Notes under the pieces: generated by a model | What the model saw: the letters and a program-made list of their open reading frames with translations, nothing else | Databases searched by the model: none | What the model was told of the DNA's origin: nothing | Shown here: positions 50,878 to 60,038 of the stretch, piece by piece | How positions within the stretch are numbered: position 1 is the first letter of the stretch | Layout of the letters: each line of letters starts with the position of its first letter | From: Hoyosella sp. YIM 151337 | GTDB lineage: Bacteria > Actinomycetota > Actinomycetes > Mycobacteriales > Mycobacteriaceae | NCBI RefSeq assembly: GCF_026041215.1 | Contig: NZ_JAPEIQ010000021.1 | Coordinates: 62,001-126,000 of the forward strand | Length of the DNA: 64,000 nt | Reading direction: 5' to 3' | Program-made: the position numbers and the translations under genes

Positions 50878-51969
50878 TCACCACAGCGATTCGAGCATGT
50901 CCCACACGGGACCGTCCGGGCCAATGTCCATGGTGCACGCGTCACGGCGTGGGTCAGGAACGTACGCCCATAACAGCGCACCAGCGGTGCCCGCTTCCCG
51001 CTGGCCCCGAATCTTGTTGGCGAACGCGTCAGCGCGTCGCTCCAGCGGCAGACATGTGCCTGCTGGTATGCCAATCTCACCCACGAGCAGCGGCTTACCA
51101 AGATTCCTCGACTGGGTTATCCGCGCGGCCAGGCCGTCGAATTCGTCCCCGGGCAGTACTTCGTCGTCTGCGCCGTAATCGTGGTACTGGGTGATGTCCA
51201 CGTACGGAGATTCGTTGACGTACTCGAAATCAGCGCCGGCAGTGCCGCATTGACCGCCGCCGACGAGTCCCAGTGTGATGGGGTGGCTGGGCGACGCGCC
51301 GCGCAGTAAGGCGCCCGCTTCGTCGACAAACTGCCGCAGAACCACTGCGGAATCGTCCGGACATGTGCGGAGTTCAAGCGTGCAATCGAACCCCGCGCAT
51401 ACTGAGGTTTCGGGTTCGCCTATCAGCTCCCAGGCGGCGATCGCCGACGAACCGTCCCAGCGCTCCGCGAGCATCACCACCCATTCAGCAAAAGGCACCG
51501 CGGGCTGCATCGAGTTGCGCCACCCAGAGACATACCAGTCGCGCTGTTTGAAAATGTTGTTCTCGCACGCCCCCTCTTGCCCGGTCAGGACTGGAATAAC
51601 CAGCTGTTCGTGTTTCTGCGCCGCTGCGATGACAGCGTCCAGCGCAGCGAAGTTAAACTCGCCGGTATTTCGGTCGATCGCCAGTGTCTGGTAGGCATTG
51701 AATCGGGTAAGCGAACGTGGTGCGAGCGAAGCGAAGAACTCCTCCGCGTCAACTTCGGCGCCACAACCGATATTGATGTCCCAGTCGGTCCCGAGCTGGT
51801 AGGCGTTGACTCCAGTGGGCCACCAATTCTCGCCATCGAGGGTGATCTGGCCATGCTGGACCGCTACCCGCGGCGAGCCACTGAGCACGTGCGGTGACTC
51901 ATCGGCCGCGCACCCCGACACTGCCACTGCGAACAGCGCCGTAAGTGCTGCGGCCACGTATCGGTTCAT
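50878..51969 (-). CDS. Glycoside hydrolase (GH5-like clan A) lipoprotein
   Basis: A 363-aa exported protein with a lipobox (LFAVAVSGCAAD). The mature part is a TIM-barrel glycosidase of the cellulase/mannanase clan. ITLDGENWWPTGVNAYQLGTDWD matches the start of GH5/GH-A proteins. The acid/base glutamate is in IAAWELIGEPE (about 182) and the nucleophile in LLVGEIGIP (about 308). HDYGADDE fits the late barrel histidine. It hydrolyses or remodels a beta-glucan or mannan at the cell surface. It lies tail-to-tail with the polysaccharide operon and its ATG overlaps the HAD gene stop, so it is transcribed with the glp operon. Confidence 0.78.
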   Translation of the reverse strand: MNRYVAAALTALFAVAVSGCAADESPHVLSGSPRVAVQHGQITLDGENWWPTGVNAYQLGTDWDINIGCGAEVDAEEFFASLAPRSLTRFNAYQTLAIDRNTGEFNFAALDAVIAAAQKHEQLVIPVLTGQEGACENNIFKQRDWYVSGWRNSMQPAVPFAEWVVMLAERWDGSSAIAAWELIGEPETSVCAGFDCTLELRTCPDDSAVVLRQFVDEAGALLRGASPSHPITLGLVGGGQCGTAGADFEYVNESPYVDITQYHDYGADDEVLPGDEFDGLAARITQSRNLGKPLLVGEIGIPAGTCLPLERRADAFANKIRGQREAGTAGALLWAYVPDPRRDACTMDIGPDGPVWDMLESLW

Positions 51970-52745
51970 ACACGGCCGGTGAGGTCGGCGACCGAATCGA
52001 CGACATAGCTCGGGCGGAACGGGAACTTCCCGACATCGCCGCGAGCGGTCGAGCCGGTAAGAACCAGGAAGGTCGTGAGCCCAGCTTCCATTCCGGCGAT
52101 GATGTCGGTATCCATGCGGTCCCCGACCATCGCGGTTGTTTCCGAATGGGCGCCGATGCGGTTGAGCGCGGACCGAAACATCATGGGGTTGGGTTTGCCG
52201 ACGAAATACGGCTCGCGTCCGGTGGCGGCAGTGATCAGTGCTGCGACCGCCCCTGTGGCGGGGAGCGGACCTTCGGCGCTGGGGCCAGTGGTATCCGGGT
52301 TTGTACAGATGAAGCGAGCGCCGCCTTTGATCAGTCGTATCGCCTTCGTGATGGCCTCGAAAGAGTAGGTTCGCGTCTCCCCTAGTACCACGTACTCAGG
52401 GTCCCTGTCGGTCATCGTGTAACCCGCCTCGTAGAGTGCCGTGGTCAATCCCGCCTCACCCACAGCGAAGGCACTCCCATTCGCTACCTGGTCACTCAGG
52501 AAGCGCGCGGTCGCAAGTGCTGATGTCCAGATCGATGTCTCGTCGACTTCGATACCAGAGTTCGCGAGCCGTGCCCGAAGGTCGCGGGGAGTGTAGATCG
52601 AGTTGTTGGTCAGCAGCAGAAACGGTGTCCCCTTGTCGCGCAGAGCGCCGATGAACTCGTTGGCACCCGGGATCGCTTTCTCTTCGTGCACCAGCACGCC
52701 ATCCATGTCTGTAAGCCACGCCTCGATCTTCCGCTCACCCGGCAT
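51966..52745 (-). CDS. HAD family phosphatase (NagD/Rv1692-like), possible glycerol-3-phosphate phosphatase
   Basis: A 259-aa HAD-superfamily subfamily IIA phosphatase. Motif I: WLTDMDGVLVHEEKAIPGA (residue ~10 start). Motif II: LLLTNNSIYTPRDL. Motif III Lys: GKPNPMMFRSAL. Motif IV: MVGDRMDTDIIAGMEAGL. M. tuberculosis Rv1692, a protein of this type, dephosphorylates glycerol-3-phosphate. Placement in the glycerol operon supports that role here; it could keep G3P from building up. AAAGGAGAAGC precedes ATG 52745. It lies 50 bp after glpF and overlaps the glycosidase gene. Confidence 0.82.
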   Translation of the reverse strand: MPGERKIEAWLTDMDGVLVHEEKAIPGANEFIGALRDKGTPFLLLTNNSIYTPRDLRARLANSGIEVDETSIWTSALATARFLSDQVANGSAFAVGEAGLTTALYEAGYTMTDRDPEYVVLGETRTYSFEAITKAIRLIKGGARFICTNPDTTGPSAEGPLPATGAVAALITAATGREPYFVGKPNPMMFRSALNRIGAHSETTAMVGDRMDTDIIAGMEAGLTTFLVLTGSTARGDVGKFPFRPSYVVDSVADLTGRV

Positions 52746-52795
52746 TGCTTCTCCTTTGTAGGCACCCTTCCCGCTTATGTTCTCACCCTCGAGAC

Positions 52796-53527
52796 CTACA
52801 CGAGGTACCCAGCGATGCCCGCGTACAACCCTCCAGCGAGAAAACTGCCCGCGATCGGTCCAGCTATCGGCACCCATGAGTACGCCCAATCCGCACTCCC
52901 CTTCCCGCGAATGGGTAACAACGCATAGGCCAGCCTCGGGCCGAGGTCTCGGGCGGGGTTGATCGCGTATCCAGTCGGCCCGCCAAGACTCGCACCGAGG
53001 CCGAGAACGACGAACGCCACTGCGGCATAACCGAGGCTGTTCCCCGCAGGGTCCGAAGCCGCAAGAAGAATCCACAGCACGAGCACGAACGTGCCAATTA
53101 CTTCGGTGACGGTGTTCCACCCGTAACTGCGGACGACCGGACTCGTCGAAAAGATCCCAAGAGTCTTACCGGGTTCTGGTTCGACATCGAAGTTCTTCTT
53201 GAACGCGAGCCAGCACAGCGCCGCACCGATGAAGGCACCGACTAGCTGCGCACCAATGTAATAGGGCACCAGGCTCCAGTCCGTCCGTCCCGATACAGCG
53301 AGGCCAATCGTGACCGCTGGATTAATGTGCGCTCCCGATCTCCAGGCGACAGAGGCACCGGCGAAAACTGCCATTGCCCACCCGAGGTTGATGAGGAGCC
53401 AGCCGCCGCCCGCACCCTTGGAGTGTTTCAGCACTACGGTGGCGACGACGCCAGTGCCGAGTAGCACCAGCAAGCCAGTACCGAGCGCTTCGAATACGAG
53501 AATCTGCGGAATCGTTAGGTTGTCCAT
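52796..53527 (-). CDS. glpF: Glycerol facilitator / aquaglyceroporin
   Basis: A 243-aa MIP-family channel with six spans. The two pore loops read GAHINPAVTIGLAVSG (first NPA) and TGYAINPARDLGPRLAYALL (second NPA followed by R-D, the glycerol-type selectivity residue set). It allows passive glycerol entry. ATG 53527 is used; AAGGACG lies upstream, and one earlier in-frame GTG exists. It follows glpD by 12 bp and belongs to a glpK-glpD-glpF-phosphatase-glycosidase operon. Confidence 0.92.
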   Translation of the reverse strand: MDNLTIPQILVFEALGTGLLVLLGTGVVATVVLKHSKGAGGGWLLINLGWAMAVFAGASVAWRSGAHINPAVTIGLAVSGRTDWSLVPYYIGAQLVGAFIGAALCWLAFKKNFDVEPEPGKTLGIFSTSPVVRSYGWNTVTEVIGTFVLVLWILLAASDPAGNSLGYAAVAFVVLGLGASLGGPTGYAINPARDLGPRLAYALLPIRGKGSADWAYSWVPIAGPIAGSFLAGGLYAGIAGYLV

Positions 53528-53539
53528 CACATTCGTCCT

Positions 53540-55273
53540 TCACAAAACCTTTGCGCCGGCTCGCGCACCAGCACGGACGTCCGGGGCACCCAGCCGGGCC
53601 GCGTCCGCAGTGTGGTCATCAGCCTGAAGCTGCGAGTCAATTTCGGCGTCTACACGTGCGTGGTAATGCTCGATCTCTCGCTGCACGGCTGCCGTATCCC
53701 AGCCAAGGTACGGTTTGACTAATTCGGCAGCGGCCAGCGCCGCCACTTTTCCGCGGTCGCGGGTTTCGATCGACACGCGCGTGCGCCGCGCGAGGATGTC
53801 ATCAAGGTGGAGCGCTCCCTCGTGCGTGACGGCGTAGACGATTTCTGCCTTGAGGTACCGCTCTCCGCCGGGAAGCGGCGCTGCCAGCTGTGGGGCGCCG
53901 GCGATGAGTTCCAGCACTTCCGTGACCGCGGAGCCATACCGGTGCAGCAGATGTTCCAGACGTCCCACAGTCAGACCAGAAGTCGCTGCGAGCCGCGCAC
54001 GTGCAGACCACATTTCCTCGTACTCGCGGGCGCCTACGAGTGGAGTCGTCTCGGTACGCGAGGGTTCGAAAGTGCCGCCGACGTCGCGAAGTGCAGCGTC
54101 GATGGCGTCTTTGGCCATCACGCGGTACGTCGTGTACTTGCCGCCGGCCACGAGGGTCAGGCCGGGTGCCGGGCTCACGACGGCGTGTTCGCGCGAGAGT
54201 GTGCTCGAATCGTCGGCTTCCCCCGCGAGCAGTGGCCGCAGCCCGGCGAAGACGCCGACGATATCGTCGCGGGTGAGCGGCTTTGCCAGCAGCGCATTGA
54301 CTTGGCCGAGTATGTATTCGATATCCCGGCTGGTGGCAGCTGGATGGGCAAGGTCGAGATTCCAAGTGGTGTCGGTGGTGCCAATTACCCAGAAGTCATC
54401 GCTCCACGGGCACGGAATAATGAAGAGGAGACTTTTTTCCGTTTCCGTGATGAGCCCCGTCGCGGCGTCGATCCGGTCCCGCGGAACAACGATGTGAACG
54501 CCTTTGGAGGCGTGCACCTTCAGCTGCCCCCGGTTGCCGAGCATCGCCTGGATCTCATCGGTCCACACCCCTGCCGCGTTGACGACGTGGCGGGCGCGAA
54601 TGTCGATGAGGTCGCCTGTTTCCAGGTCACACACCTGCGCCCCGGCCACCCGATCGCCGTCGCGGAGGAATCCCATCACCCGCGTGCTGTTCGCACACTG
54701 TGCGCCAAATGATGCAGCGGTGCGGGAGAGCATCAGGGTGTGGCGGGCATCATCGAGTTGCCCCTCGTAGAAGAGGATTCCGCCTTTGATTGCTTGTTTC
54801 TTACCGCCGGGAAAAAGCGTCAGAGCTTTCCGGCGACCGAGGTGGCGGTGGTGGCCTGGAACGCCTTTGCCAGCGCCGAGGACGTCGTAAACGCCGATCC
54901 CCGCACCCGCCCACACGCGGTCGATGACGCTCTTCTGCAACGGGAACAGGAAGGGCACAGGCCGCGCGAGGTGCGGAGCCAGCGTGTGCAGGATCAAAGC
55001 ACGTTCACGCAGCGCCTCGAACACTAGCGGGAATTCGAGCTGCTTGAGATACCGCAAACCACCGTGCACGAGTTTTGAGGAGCGGCTTGAGGTTCCGGAG
55101 GCGTAGTCGCGCGCCTCCACGAGCCCCACACGTAGTCCGCGTGAAGCCGCGTCGAGAGCCGCACCGGCCCCGACGACGCCGGCCCCAATAACGAGGACGT
55201 CGAGTTCGGTGCCCGCCATCTCTTTGAGTGCCTGCGTGCGGTTAGCCGGGCTGAGAGAAACAGGGGTGAGCAT
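53540..55273 (-). CDS. glpD: Glycerol-3-phosphate dehydrogenase (FAD, aerobic)
   Basis: A 577-aa membrane-associated flavoprotein that oxidises sn-glycerol-3-phosphate to dihydroxyacetone phosphate, feeding electrons to the quinone pool. The N-terminal dinucleotide motif is LDVLVIGAGVVGAGAALDAASRGL (about residues 24-47). ASGTSSRSSKLVHGGLRYLKQLEF is the family signature, and FVIGTTDTTW-type sequence at DDFWVIGTTDTTWNLDL fits. GGKYTTYRVMAKDAID marks the start of the C-terminal domain. Usual GlpD length. It follows glpK1 by 46 bp. Confidence 0.93.
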   Translation of the reverse strand: MLTPVSLSPANRTQALKEMAGTELDVLVIGAGVVGAGAALDAASRGLRVGLVEARDYASGTSSRSSKLVHGGLRYLKQLEFPLVFEALRERALILHTLAPHLARPVPFLFPLQKSVIDRVWAGAGIGVYDVLGAGKGVPGHHRHLGRRKALTLFPGGKKQAIKGGILFYEGQLDDARHTLMLSRTAASFGAQCANSTRVMGFLRDGDRVAGAQVCDLETGDLIDIRARHVVNAAGVWTDEIQAMLGNRGQLKVHASKGVHIVVPRDRIDAATGLITETEKSLLFIIPCPWSDDFWVIGTTDTTWNLDLAHPAATSRDIEYILGQVNALLAKPLTRDDIVGVFAGLRPLLAGEADDSSTLSREHAVVSPAPGLTLVAGGKYTTYRVMAKDAIDAALRDVGGTFEPSRTETTPLVGAREYEEMWSARARLAATSGLTVGRLEHLLHRYGSAVTEVLELIAGAPQLAAPLPGGERYLKAEIVYAVTHEGALHLDDILARRTRVSIETRDRGKVAALAAAELVKPYLGWDTAAVQREIEHYHARVDAEIDSQLQADDHTADAARLGAPDVRAGARAGAKVL

Positions 55274-55319
55274 GTGAGATCACATCGCTTTCACAGGTGA
55301 GAAGTTTGGAGGGGAGTTT

Positions 55320-56837
55320 CTAGGCGACGTCAATCCAGTCGAATGTCCGCTCGACCGCCTTCTGCCAGCGGCGGTACCCTGACTCACGCTGACCGTCGTC
55401 CCACTGGGGCTCCCAGCGGGCGTGCTCGTTCCAGTTGTGCCGCAGTTCATCGGTGTCCTTCCAGAACCCAACGGCGAGGCCAGCCGCGTACGCCGCGCCC
55501 AATGCGGTCGTTTCTGCGACGACGGGACGACTGACCGGAACACCGAGAACGTCCGCCTGAATTTGCATGCACAGCGAGTTGGCAGTGACCCCGCCGTCGA
55601 CCTTGAGAACTTCCAGGCTGACACCCGAATCTTTCGCCATCGCGTCGGCAACATCACGGCTCTGGTAGCAGATCGATTCAAGCGTCGCCCGCGCGATGTG
55701 TGCGTTGCTGTTGAACCGGGACAAACCGACGATCGCGCCGCGCGCATCGGAACGCCAGTAAGGCGCGAACAGTCCGGAGAATGCTGGCACGAAGTACACG
55801 CCACCGTTGTCTGCAACTTCGCGAGCGAGCGTTTCACTCTGCGCGGCGCCCTGAATGATGCCAAGCTGGTCCCGCAGCCACTGCACTGCCGAGCCTGTGA
55901 CGGCGATCGACCCTTCGAGTGCATAGCGCGGCGCCTCCGAACCAAACTGGTAGCAGACCGTGGTGAGCAAGCCGTTGTCCGAGCGAACGAGTTCGGTGCC
56001 GGTGTTGAGCAGCAGGAAGTTGCCGGTGCCGTAGGTATTCTTGGCTTCGCCGGGTGCGAAGCACACTTGGCCGACCATAGCTGCATGCTGATCGCCGAGC
56101 GCGGCGGTGAGCGGCACTTGGCCAGCGAGCGGTCCCTGCTCGGTCGTGGTTCCGTACGCGTCGGGCGCCGATGACGGCCGGATCTGCGGCAACATCGACC
56201 GGGGCACAGTAAAGAACCCGAGGAGTTCGTCGTCCCATTCAAGAGTTTCGAGGTTCATCAGCATTGTCCGGCTGGCATTCGTGACATCAGTGACGTGCAG
56301 GCCGCCGTGTGGACCGCCAGTCAGGTTCCACACCAGCCAGCTGTCGATCGTGCCGAAAAGCGCTTCGCCACGCTCCGCCGCCGCGCGGACTCCTTCAACG
56401 TTCTCAAGAATCCACTGCACTTTGCCGCCGGCGAAATAGGTAGCGGGCGGCAATCCCGCTTTGCGGCGGATGATGTCGCCCTTGCCCGAGCGTTCGAGTG
56501 CGGCAGCGATGCGGTCCGTTCGGGTGTCCTGCCACACGATGGCGTTGTAATACGGGCGGCCGGTCTTCCGGTTCCAGACAACGGTTGTCTCACGCTGGTT
56601 GGTGATGCCCAGGGCGGCGAGGTCGTTGTAACACAATCCGGCCCGTCCGAGCGCGGTCTGCATGACCGCAGAGGTACGTTCCCAAATCTCGACGGGATTG
56701 TGCTCGACCCAGCCCGGCCGCGGCATGATCTGCTCGTGCTCTAGCTGGTGACGCGCCACTTCGTTCCCGTCGTGGTCAAAAACCATGAATCTGGTACTGG
56801 TCGTTCCCTGATCGACTGCGCCGACGTAATTCGCCAT
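55320..56837 (-). CDS. glpK: Glycerol kinase 1
   Basis: A 505-aa FGGY-family kinase that phosphorylates glycerol. [20 protein letters not shown] (residue 7 on) is the N-terminal phosphate loop. [29 protein letters not shown], the [15 protein letters not shown]-type block, and [13 protein letters not shown] are glycerol-kinase-specific. [15 protein letters not shown] is the second FGGY signature region. First gene of the glp operon. A 46-bp inverted repeat stands 88 bp upstream and a second kinase gene is divergent. Its regulation by the divergent IclR protein is likely. Confidence 0.93.
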   Translation of the reverse strand: MANYVGAVDQGTTSTRFMVFDHDGNEVARHQLEHEQIMPRPGWVEHNPVEIWERTSAVMQTALGRAGLCYNDLAALGITNQRETTVVWNRKTGRPYYNAIVWQDTRTDRIAAALERSGKGDIIRRKAGLPPATYFAGGKVQWILENVEGVRAAAERGEALFGTIDSWLVWNLTGGPHGGLHVTDVTNASRTMLMNLETLEWDDELLGFFTVPRSMLPQIRPSSAPDAYGTTTEQGPLAGQVPLTAALGDQHAAMVGQVCFAPGEAKNTYGTGNFLLLNTGTELVRSDNGLLTTVCYQFGSEAPRYALEGSIAVTGSAVQWLRDQLGIIQGAAQSETLAREVADNGGVYFVPAFSGLFAPYWRSDARGAIVGLSRFNSNAHIARATLESICYQSRDVADAMAKDSGVSLEVLKVDGGVTANSLCMQIQADVLGVPVSRPVVAETTALGAAYAAGLAVGFWKDTDELRHNWNEHARWEPQWDDGQRESGYRRWQKAVERTFDWIDVA

Positions 56838-56924
56838 GATGATCTCGATTCCCTAGATGACTGTGATGCGTGTCTCAGCGGTGAAATGCAATGTAGAGAC
56901 GCCACACACGGAAAAGAACTGATG

Positions 56925-56970
56925 CCATTCGGCATTGTCGAACGCAATTACGTTCGACAATGCCGAATGG
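56925..56970. promoter_or_regulatory. Perfect 20-bp inverted repeat, IclR-type operator
   Basis: Arms 56925-56944 and 56951-56970 are exact complements around CAATTA. Each arm contains an IclR-like 15-mer (TTCGGCATTGTCGAA and its reverse). It lies between the divergent glpK1 and iclR genes. Confidence 0.75.
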
Positions 56971-57013
56971 AACGCGAGACTGTGACATGCCGTCAAGCGG
57001 TAGCCTTCAGTGC

Positions 57014-57784
57014 ATGCCAGGGATGGTGCAGTCTGTCGAACGCGCTGCAGCGCTGCTGCGTCTGCTCGCTGCCGAGCGGGAACCCGCGACGCTAGGCCAA
57101 ATATGCAGTGCGCTCGGTATCGCCAAAGCCACCGCCCACGGCCTGCTCAAGACCCTCATCCACGTGGGGTTCGTCGAACAAGACCGCGACACCGGCCGCT
57201 ACCAGCTCGCACCTGACCCGCTGACACCTGAATCTGTGCTGTGGGACGTGAACGAAATCCGGTCACGAGCGATGAACTGGGCTGACGCTCTCGCCGCGCG
57301 GACCGGGCAGGCGACGCGCCTCGGGGCATTCAGGGACGGCAGTCTGCTCGTCGTTCATCATGTTTTCCGGGCCGACTCGACTCCTCAAACGAGCACGACT
57401 GGGAGTCGGCTGCCGCTGCATGCCACCGCGCTCGGCAAGGTTCTGCTGGCACACGATACCCGCGCAGCACGCGGCCTTGGTGCCGGGCCGTTGCCCGCGA
57501 TCGCCTTTCGGACAATCACCGATCGTGGCGAACTGGCACGTGAACTGGCACGGGTGCGCGACGCCGGCTGGGCGTCAGCGGTGCAGGAACTCACCACGGA
57601 GACCGCGGCGATCGCCGTTCCCATTAGAGACGAAGGCGGCGCTGTCATCGCTGCGATCGGCATCGAGGGCCCGCTCGACGATATCTGCACGAGCCGCGGC
57701 GCTCCCCGTCCCGAACTCATCGAACAAGTGCGGCACGCCGGACACAACATCTCCCACGAATTCGGCCACGGACGGTCCCTATGA
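57014..57784 (+). CDS. IclR family regulator of glycerol genes
   Basis: A regulator of about 256 aa. The N-terminal winged HTH is AAALLRLLAAEREPATLGQICSALGIAKATAHGLLKTLIHVGFVEQD, and the C-terminal effector domain is typical (LPLHATALGKVLLA, AVQELTTETAAIAVPIRDEGGAVIAAIGIEGP). Streptomyces GylR is a known IclR-type regulator of glycerol genes. ATG 57014 is chosen because a TAGCCT -10-like hexamer ends 7 nt before it, suggesting a leaderless message; ATG 56960, 56987 and 57023 are in frame and possible. It overlaps glpK2 by ATGA and lies beside the large inverted repeat that is its probable operator. Confidence 0.88.
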   Translation: MPGMVQSVERAAALLRLLAAEREPATLGQICSALGIAKATAHGLLKTLIHVGFVEQDRDTGRYQLAPDPLTPESVLWDVNEIRSRAMNWADALAARTGQATRLGAFRDGSLLVVHHVFRADSTPQTSTTGSRLPLHATALGKVLLAHDTRAARGLGAGPLPAIAFRTITDRGELARELARVRDAGWASAVQELTTETAAIAVPIRDEGGAVIAAIGIEGPLDDICTSRGAPRPELIEQVRHAGHNISHEFGHGRSL

Positions 57785-59307
57785 CGGAACGCTATGTCGC
57801 TGCCCTCGACCAGGGGACGACGTCGACTCGATGCATGATCTTCGATCGCCACGGCCGACTCGTATCAATGGCTCAGCGCGAGCACCATCAGTTCTTCTCC
57901 CATCCGGGATGGGTGGAACATGACGCGGCGGAAATCTGGGCCATCGTTTCGCGCATCATTCCAGATGCGCTGCGAAAAGCCGGAATAGACCCGGCCCAGA
58001 TCGCTGCGCTCGGTATCGCTAATCAGCGTGAAACCACAGTCGTCTGGGACCGCATTACCGGCAAACCGCTGCACCGAGCGATTGTCTGGCAGGACACCCG
58101 CACGTCACACCTGGTTGCGGAACTGGCGGCTACCGTAGACCACGCCGACGTCATGCACCGCGCAGGCGCACCGCTTGCGAATTACTTCTCGGGTCCACGG
58201 CTGAAGTGGCTCCTCGATTCCAGTCCGGCGCTGCGCGCACGTGCAGAAGACGGCACGGCGTTATTCGGGACCATGGACAGCTGGCTGGTGTGGAACCTGA
58301 CGGGAGGTCCCGAAGGTGGCATTCACATCACCGACGCCACCAACGCGAGCCGCACCATGCTGATGAATCTTGAGACGTTGTGCTGGGATCCTGTGCTGTT
58401 GGACACCTTCGGGGTGCCGCGCACGATGCTCCCAGAGATTCGCCCGTCGATGGGCGATTTCGGCAGCACCGTGGCCCCGGTGGCGGGTATACCGATCCGC
58501 GGTGTGATCGGCGATCAACAAGCGGCACTCATCGGCCAAACGGCGCTGCGTGCGGGGGATGCCAAGTGCACCTTTGGCACCGGGAGCTTTCTCGTGCTGA
58601 ACACCGGGACCGATCTGGTGCGTTCACAGCGCGGACTCATTAGCACCGTCGCGTACACGGCCACCGGTGAAAATCCCGTCTATGCCCTCGAGGGTGCGAA
58701 TCCTGCTGCCGGCGCGCTTGTCGACTGGTTCCGGAAAAACATAGGCGGGCTGCGCAGTTCAGCCGAAATCGAAACCCTCGCCTCAGCTGTGAGTGACTGC
58801 GGCGGCTGCTATGTCGTCCCCGCGTTCTCCGGTCTGCTCGCACCGCACTGGGTTACCACTGCCCAGGGAGTCGTGGTGGGGCTGACGTCATACGTCACCC
58901 GTGAGCATCTTGCCCGCGCGGTCTTGCAGGCCACCGCGTTTCAGACCCGCGATCTCGTTGAAGCGATGAATGCGGACGCACGAGATGCCGGCACGCTTGC
59001 GCAAGCACGTTTCCTCGCGGTTGACGGTGCAATGACTGCGAACAATCTACTGATGCAGATGGTCGCCGACCTCACCGACATTCCAGTGGTACGACCGATG
59101 ATGGCGGAAACCGTAGCACTCGGCGCCGCGTATAGCGCCGGCCTTGCGTCCGGGTACTGGGCGGACAAAGCTGTCCTCCACCGAAACTGGAAGAAGGCAG
59201 CAGAGTGGCAACCGCAGCTCGATGGTCTGCGCCGCGGCGAGGAGCTCACACGCTGGGGACAGGCGGTGCGGCTGGCCGCCGAATGGGGAAGACTCACCGC
59301 GGACTAG
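57781..59307 (+). CDS. glpK2: Glycerol kinase 2 (FGGY family)
   Basis: A 508-aa FGGY kinase, clearly a paralogue of GlpK1 but not its copy. [85 protein letters not shown] and GVIGDQQAALIGQ follow the glycerol kinase pattern. The catalytic segment near GTGSFLVLNTG is intact. It is coupled with iclR, whereas GlpK1 sits with glpD/glpF. It may serve a different polyol or conditions. The stop overlaps the convergent udgX gene by 4 bp. Confidence 0.9.
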   Translation: MTERYVAALDQGTTSTRCMIFDRHGRLVSMAQREHHQFFSHPGWVEHDAAEIWAIVSRIIPDALRKAGIDPAQIAALGIANQRETTVVWDRITGKPLHRAIVWQDTRTSHLVAELAATVDHADVMHRAGAPLANYFSGPRLKWLLDSSPALRARAEDGTALFGTMDSWLVWNLTGGPEGGIHITDATNASRTMLMNLETLCWDPVLLDTFGVPRTMLPEIRPSMGDFGSTVAPVAGIPIRGVIGDQQAALIGQTALRAGDAKCTFGTGSFLVLNTGTDLVRSQRGLISTVAYTATGENPVYALEGANPAAGALVDWFRKNIGGLRSSAEIETLASAVSDCGGCYVVPAFSGLLAPHWVTTAQGVVVGLTSYVTREHLARAVLQATAFQTRDLVEAMNADARDAGTLAQARFLAVDGAMTANNLLMQMVADLTDIPVVRPMMAETVALGAAYSAGLASGYWADKAVLHRNWKKAAEWQPQLDGLRRGEELTRWGQAVRLAAEWGRLTAD

Positions 59308-59966
59308 ACGGAATGCTGCGCCGCCGCAGCTCGCGCGGCTTTCAGATCGGCGACGAGACCCTCAAGCGCCTCATCGCGATGGTCGCTCGGGCCGCGCAGC
59401 ACCGCGGACGGGTGAATGGTGACGACGATCGCCGGATCAGCGCCGCGGAGCTCTTTGAGAAGGATCTCGTCGTCGAGCTGCAGCACCTCACCCCGATGCT
59501 GGGTGAGCCGAAAGGAGCCACCAAACAAAGACTGCGCGGCGGTGGCCCCCAGGCACACGACGAGGTTTGGCCGCACCGCGACCAACTCGGCCACAAGCCA
59601 GGGCCGGCATGCGACAACTTCTGAACGACTGGGCTTCTTGTGGATTCTTCTCTTCCCGCGCTGCGCCATGCCGAATTTGAAATGCTTGACGGCATTGGTG
59701 ACATAGGCATCCGACCGTCTGATTCCAGCCTGTTCCAGCGCACTCTCAAGCAGCCGTCCAGCGGGCCCGACGAATGGCTCACCGGCGCGGTCTTCCTGAT
59801 CGCCCGGCTGCTCTCCGATGAGCATGATGCGCGCGGACGAACGCCCCGCACCGAATACCGCTTGGGTGGCCGCCTCAAACAACCCGCAGCCTCGGCACTG
59901 GGCAGCAGCGTCCGCAAGCTCTGCCAAATCGTGTGTCTCAGGAACGAACTCTTCTGCACCGGACAT
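59304..59966 (-). CDS. udgX: UdgX-type uracil-DNA glycosylase (family 4 relative)
   Basis: A 220-aa uracil-DNA glycosylase with a 4Fe-4S cluster fold (CRGCG near the N-terminus). Motif A: GEQPGDQED (51-59). Motif B: IHPSAVLR (about 187-194). The KRRIH loop that defines UdgX is present at 105-109, with H109 the residue that forms a covalent bond to the deoxyribose of excised uracil. UdgX proteins of mycobacteria form irreversible DNA adducts rather than turning over freely. It is convergent with glpK2 and downstream of accD1. Its covalent action is established for the family and inferred here from the intact motif. Confidence 0.92.
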   Translation of the reverse strand: MSGAEEFVPETHDLAELADAAAQCRGCGLFEAATQAVFGAGRSSARIMLIGEQPGDQEDRAGEPFVGPAGRLLESALEQAGIRRSDAYVTNAVKHFKFGMAQRGKRRIHKKPSRSEVVACRPWLVAELVAVRPNLVVCLGATAAQSLFGGSFRLTQHRGEVLQLDDEILLKELRGADPAIVVTIHPSAVLRGPSDHRDEALEGLVADLKAARAAAAQHSV

Positions 59967-60038
59967 CTCGCATCACGCTTCCCTGCCTCTGCACCTCGGC
60001 GAGGGGTGCCCCCAAACTGGGGCATCGAAACTCAGGTG

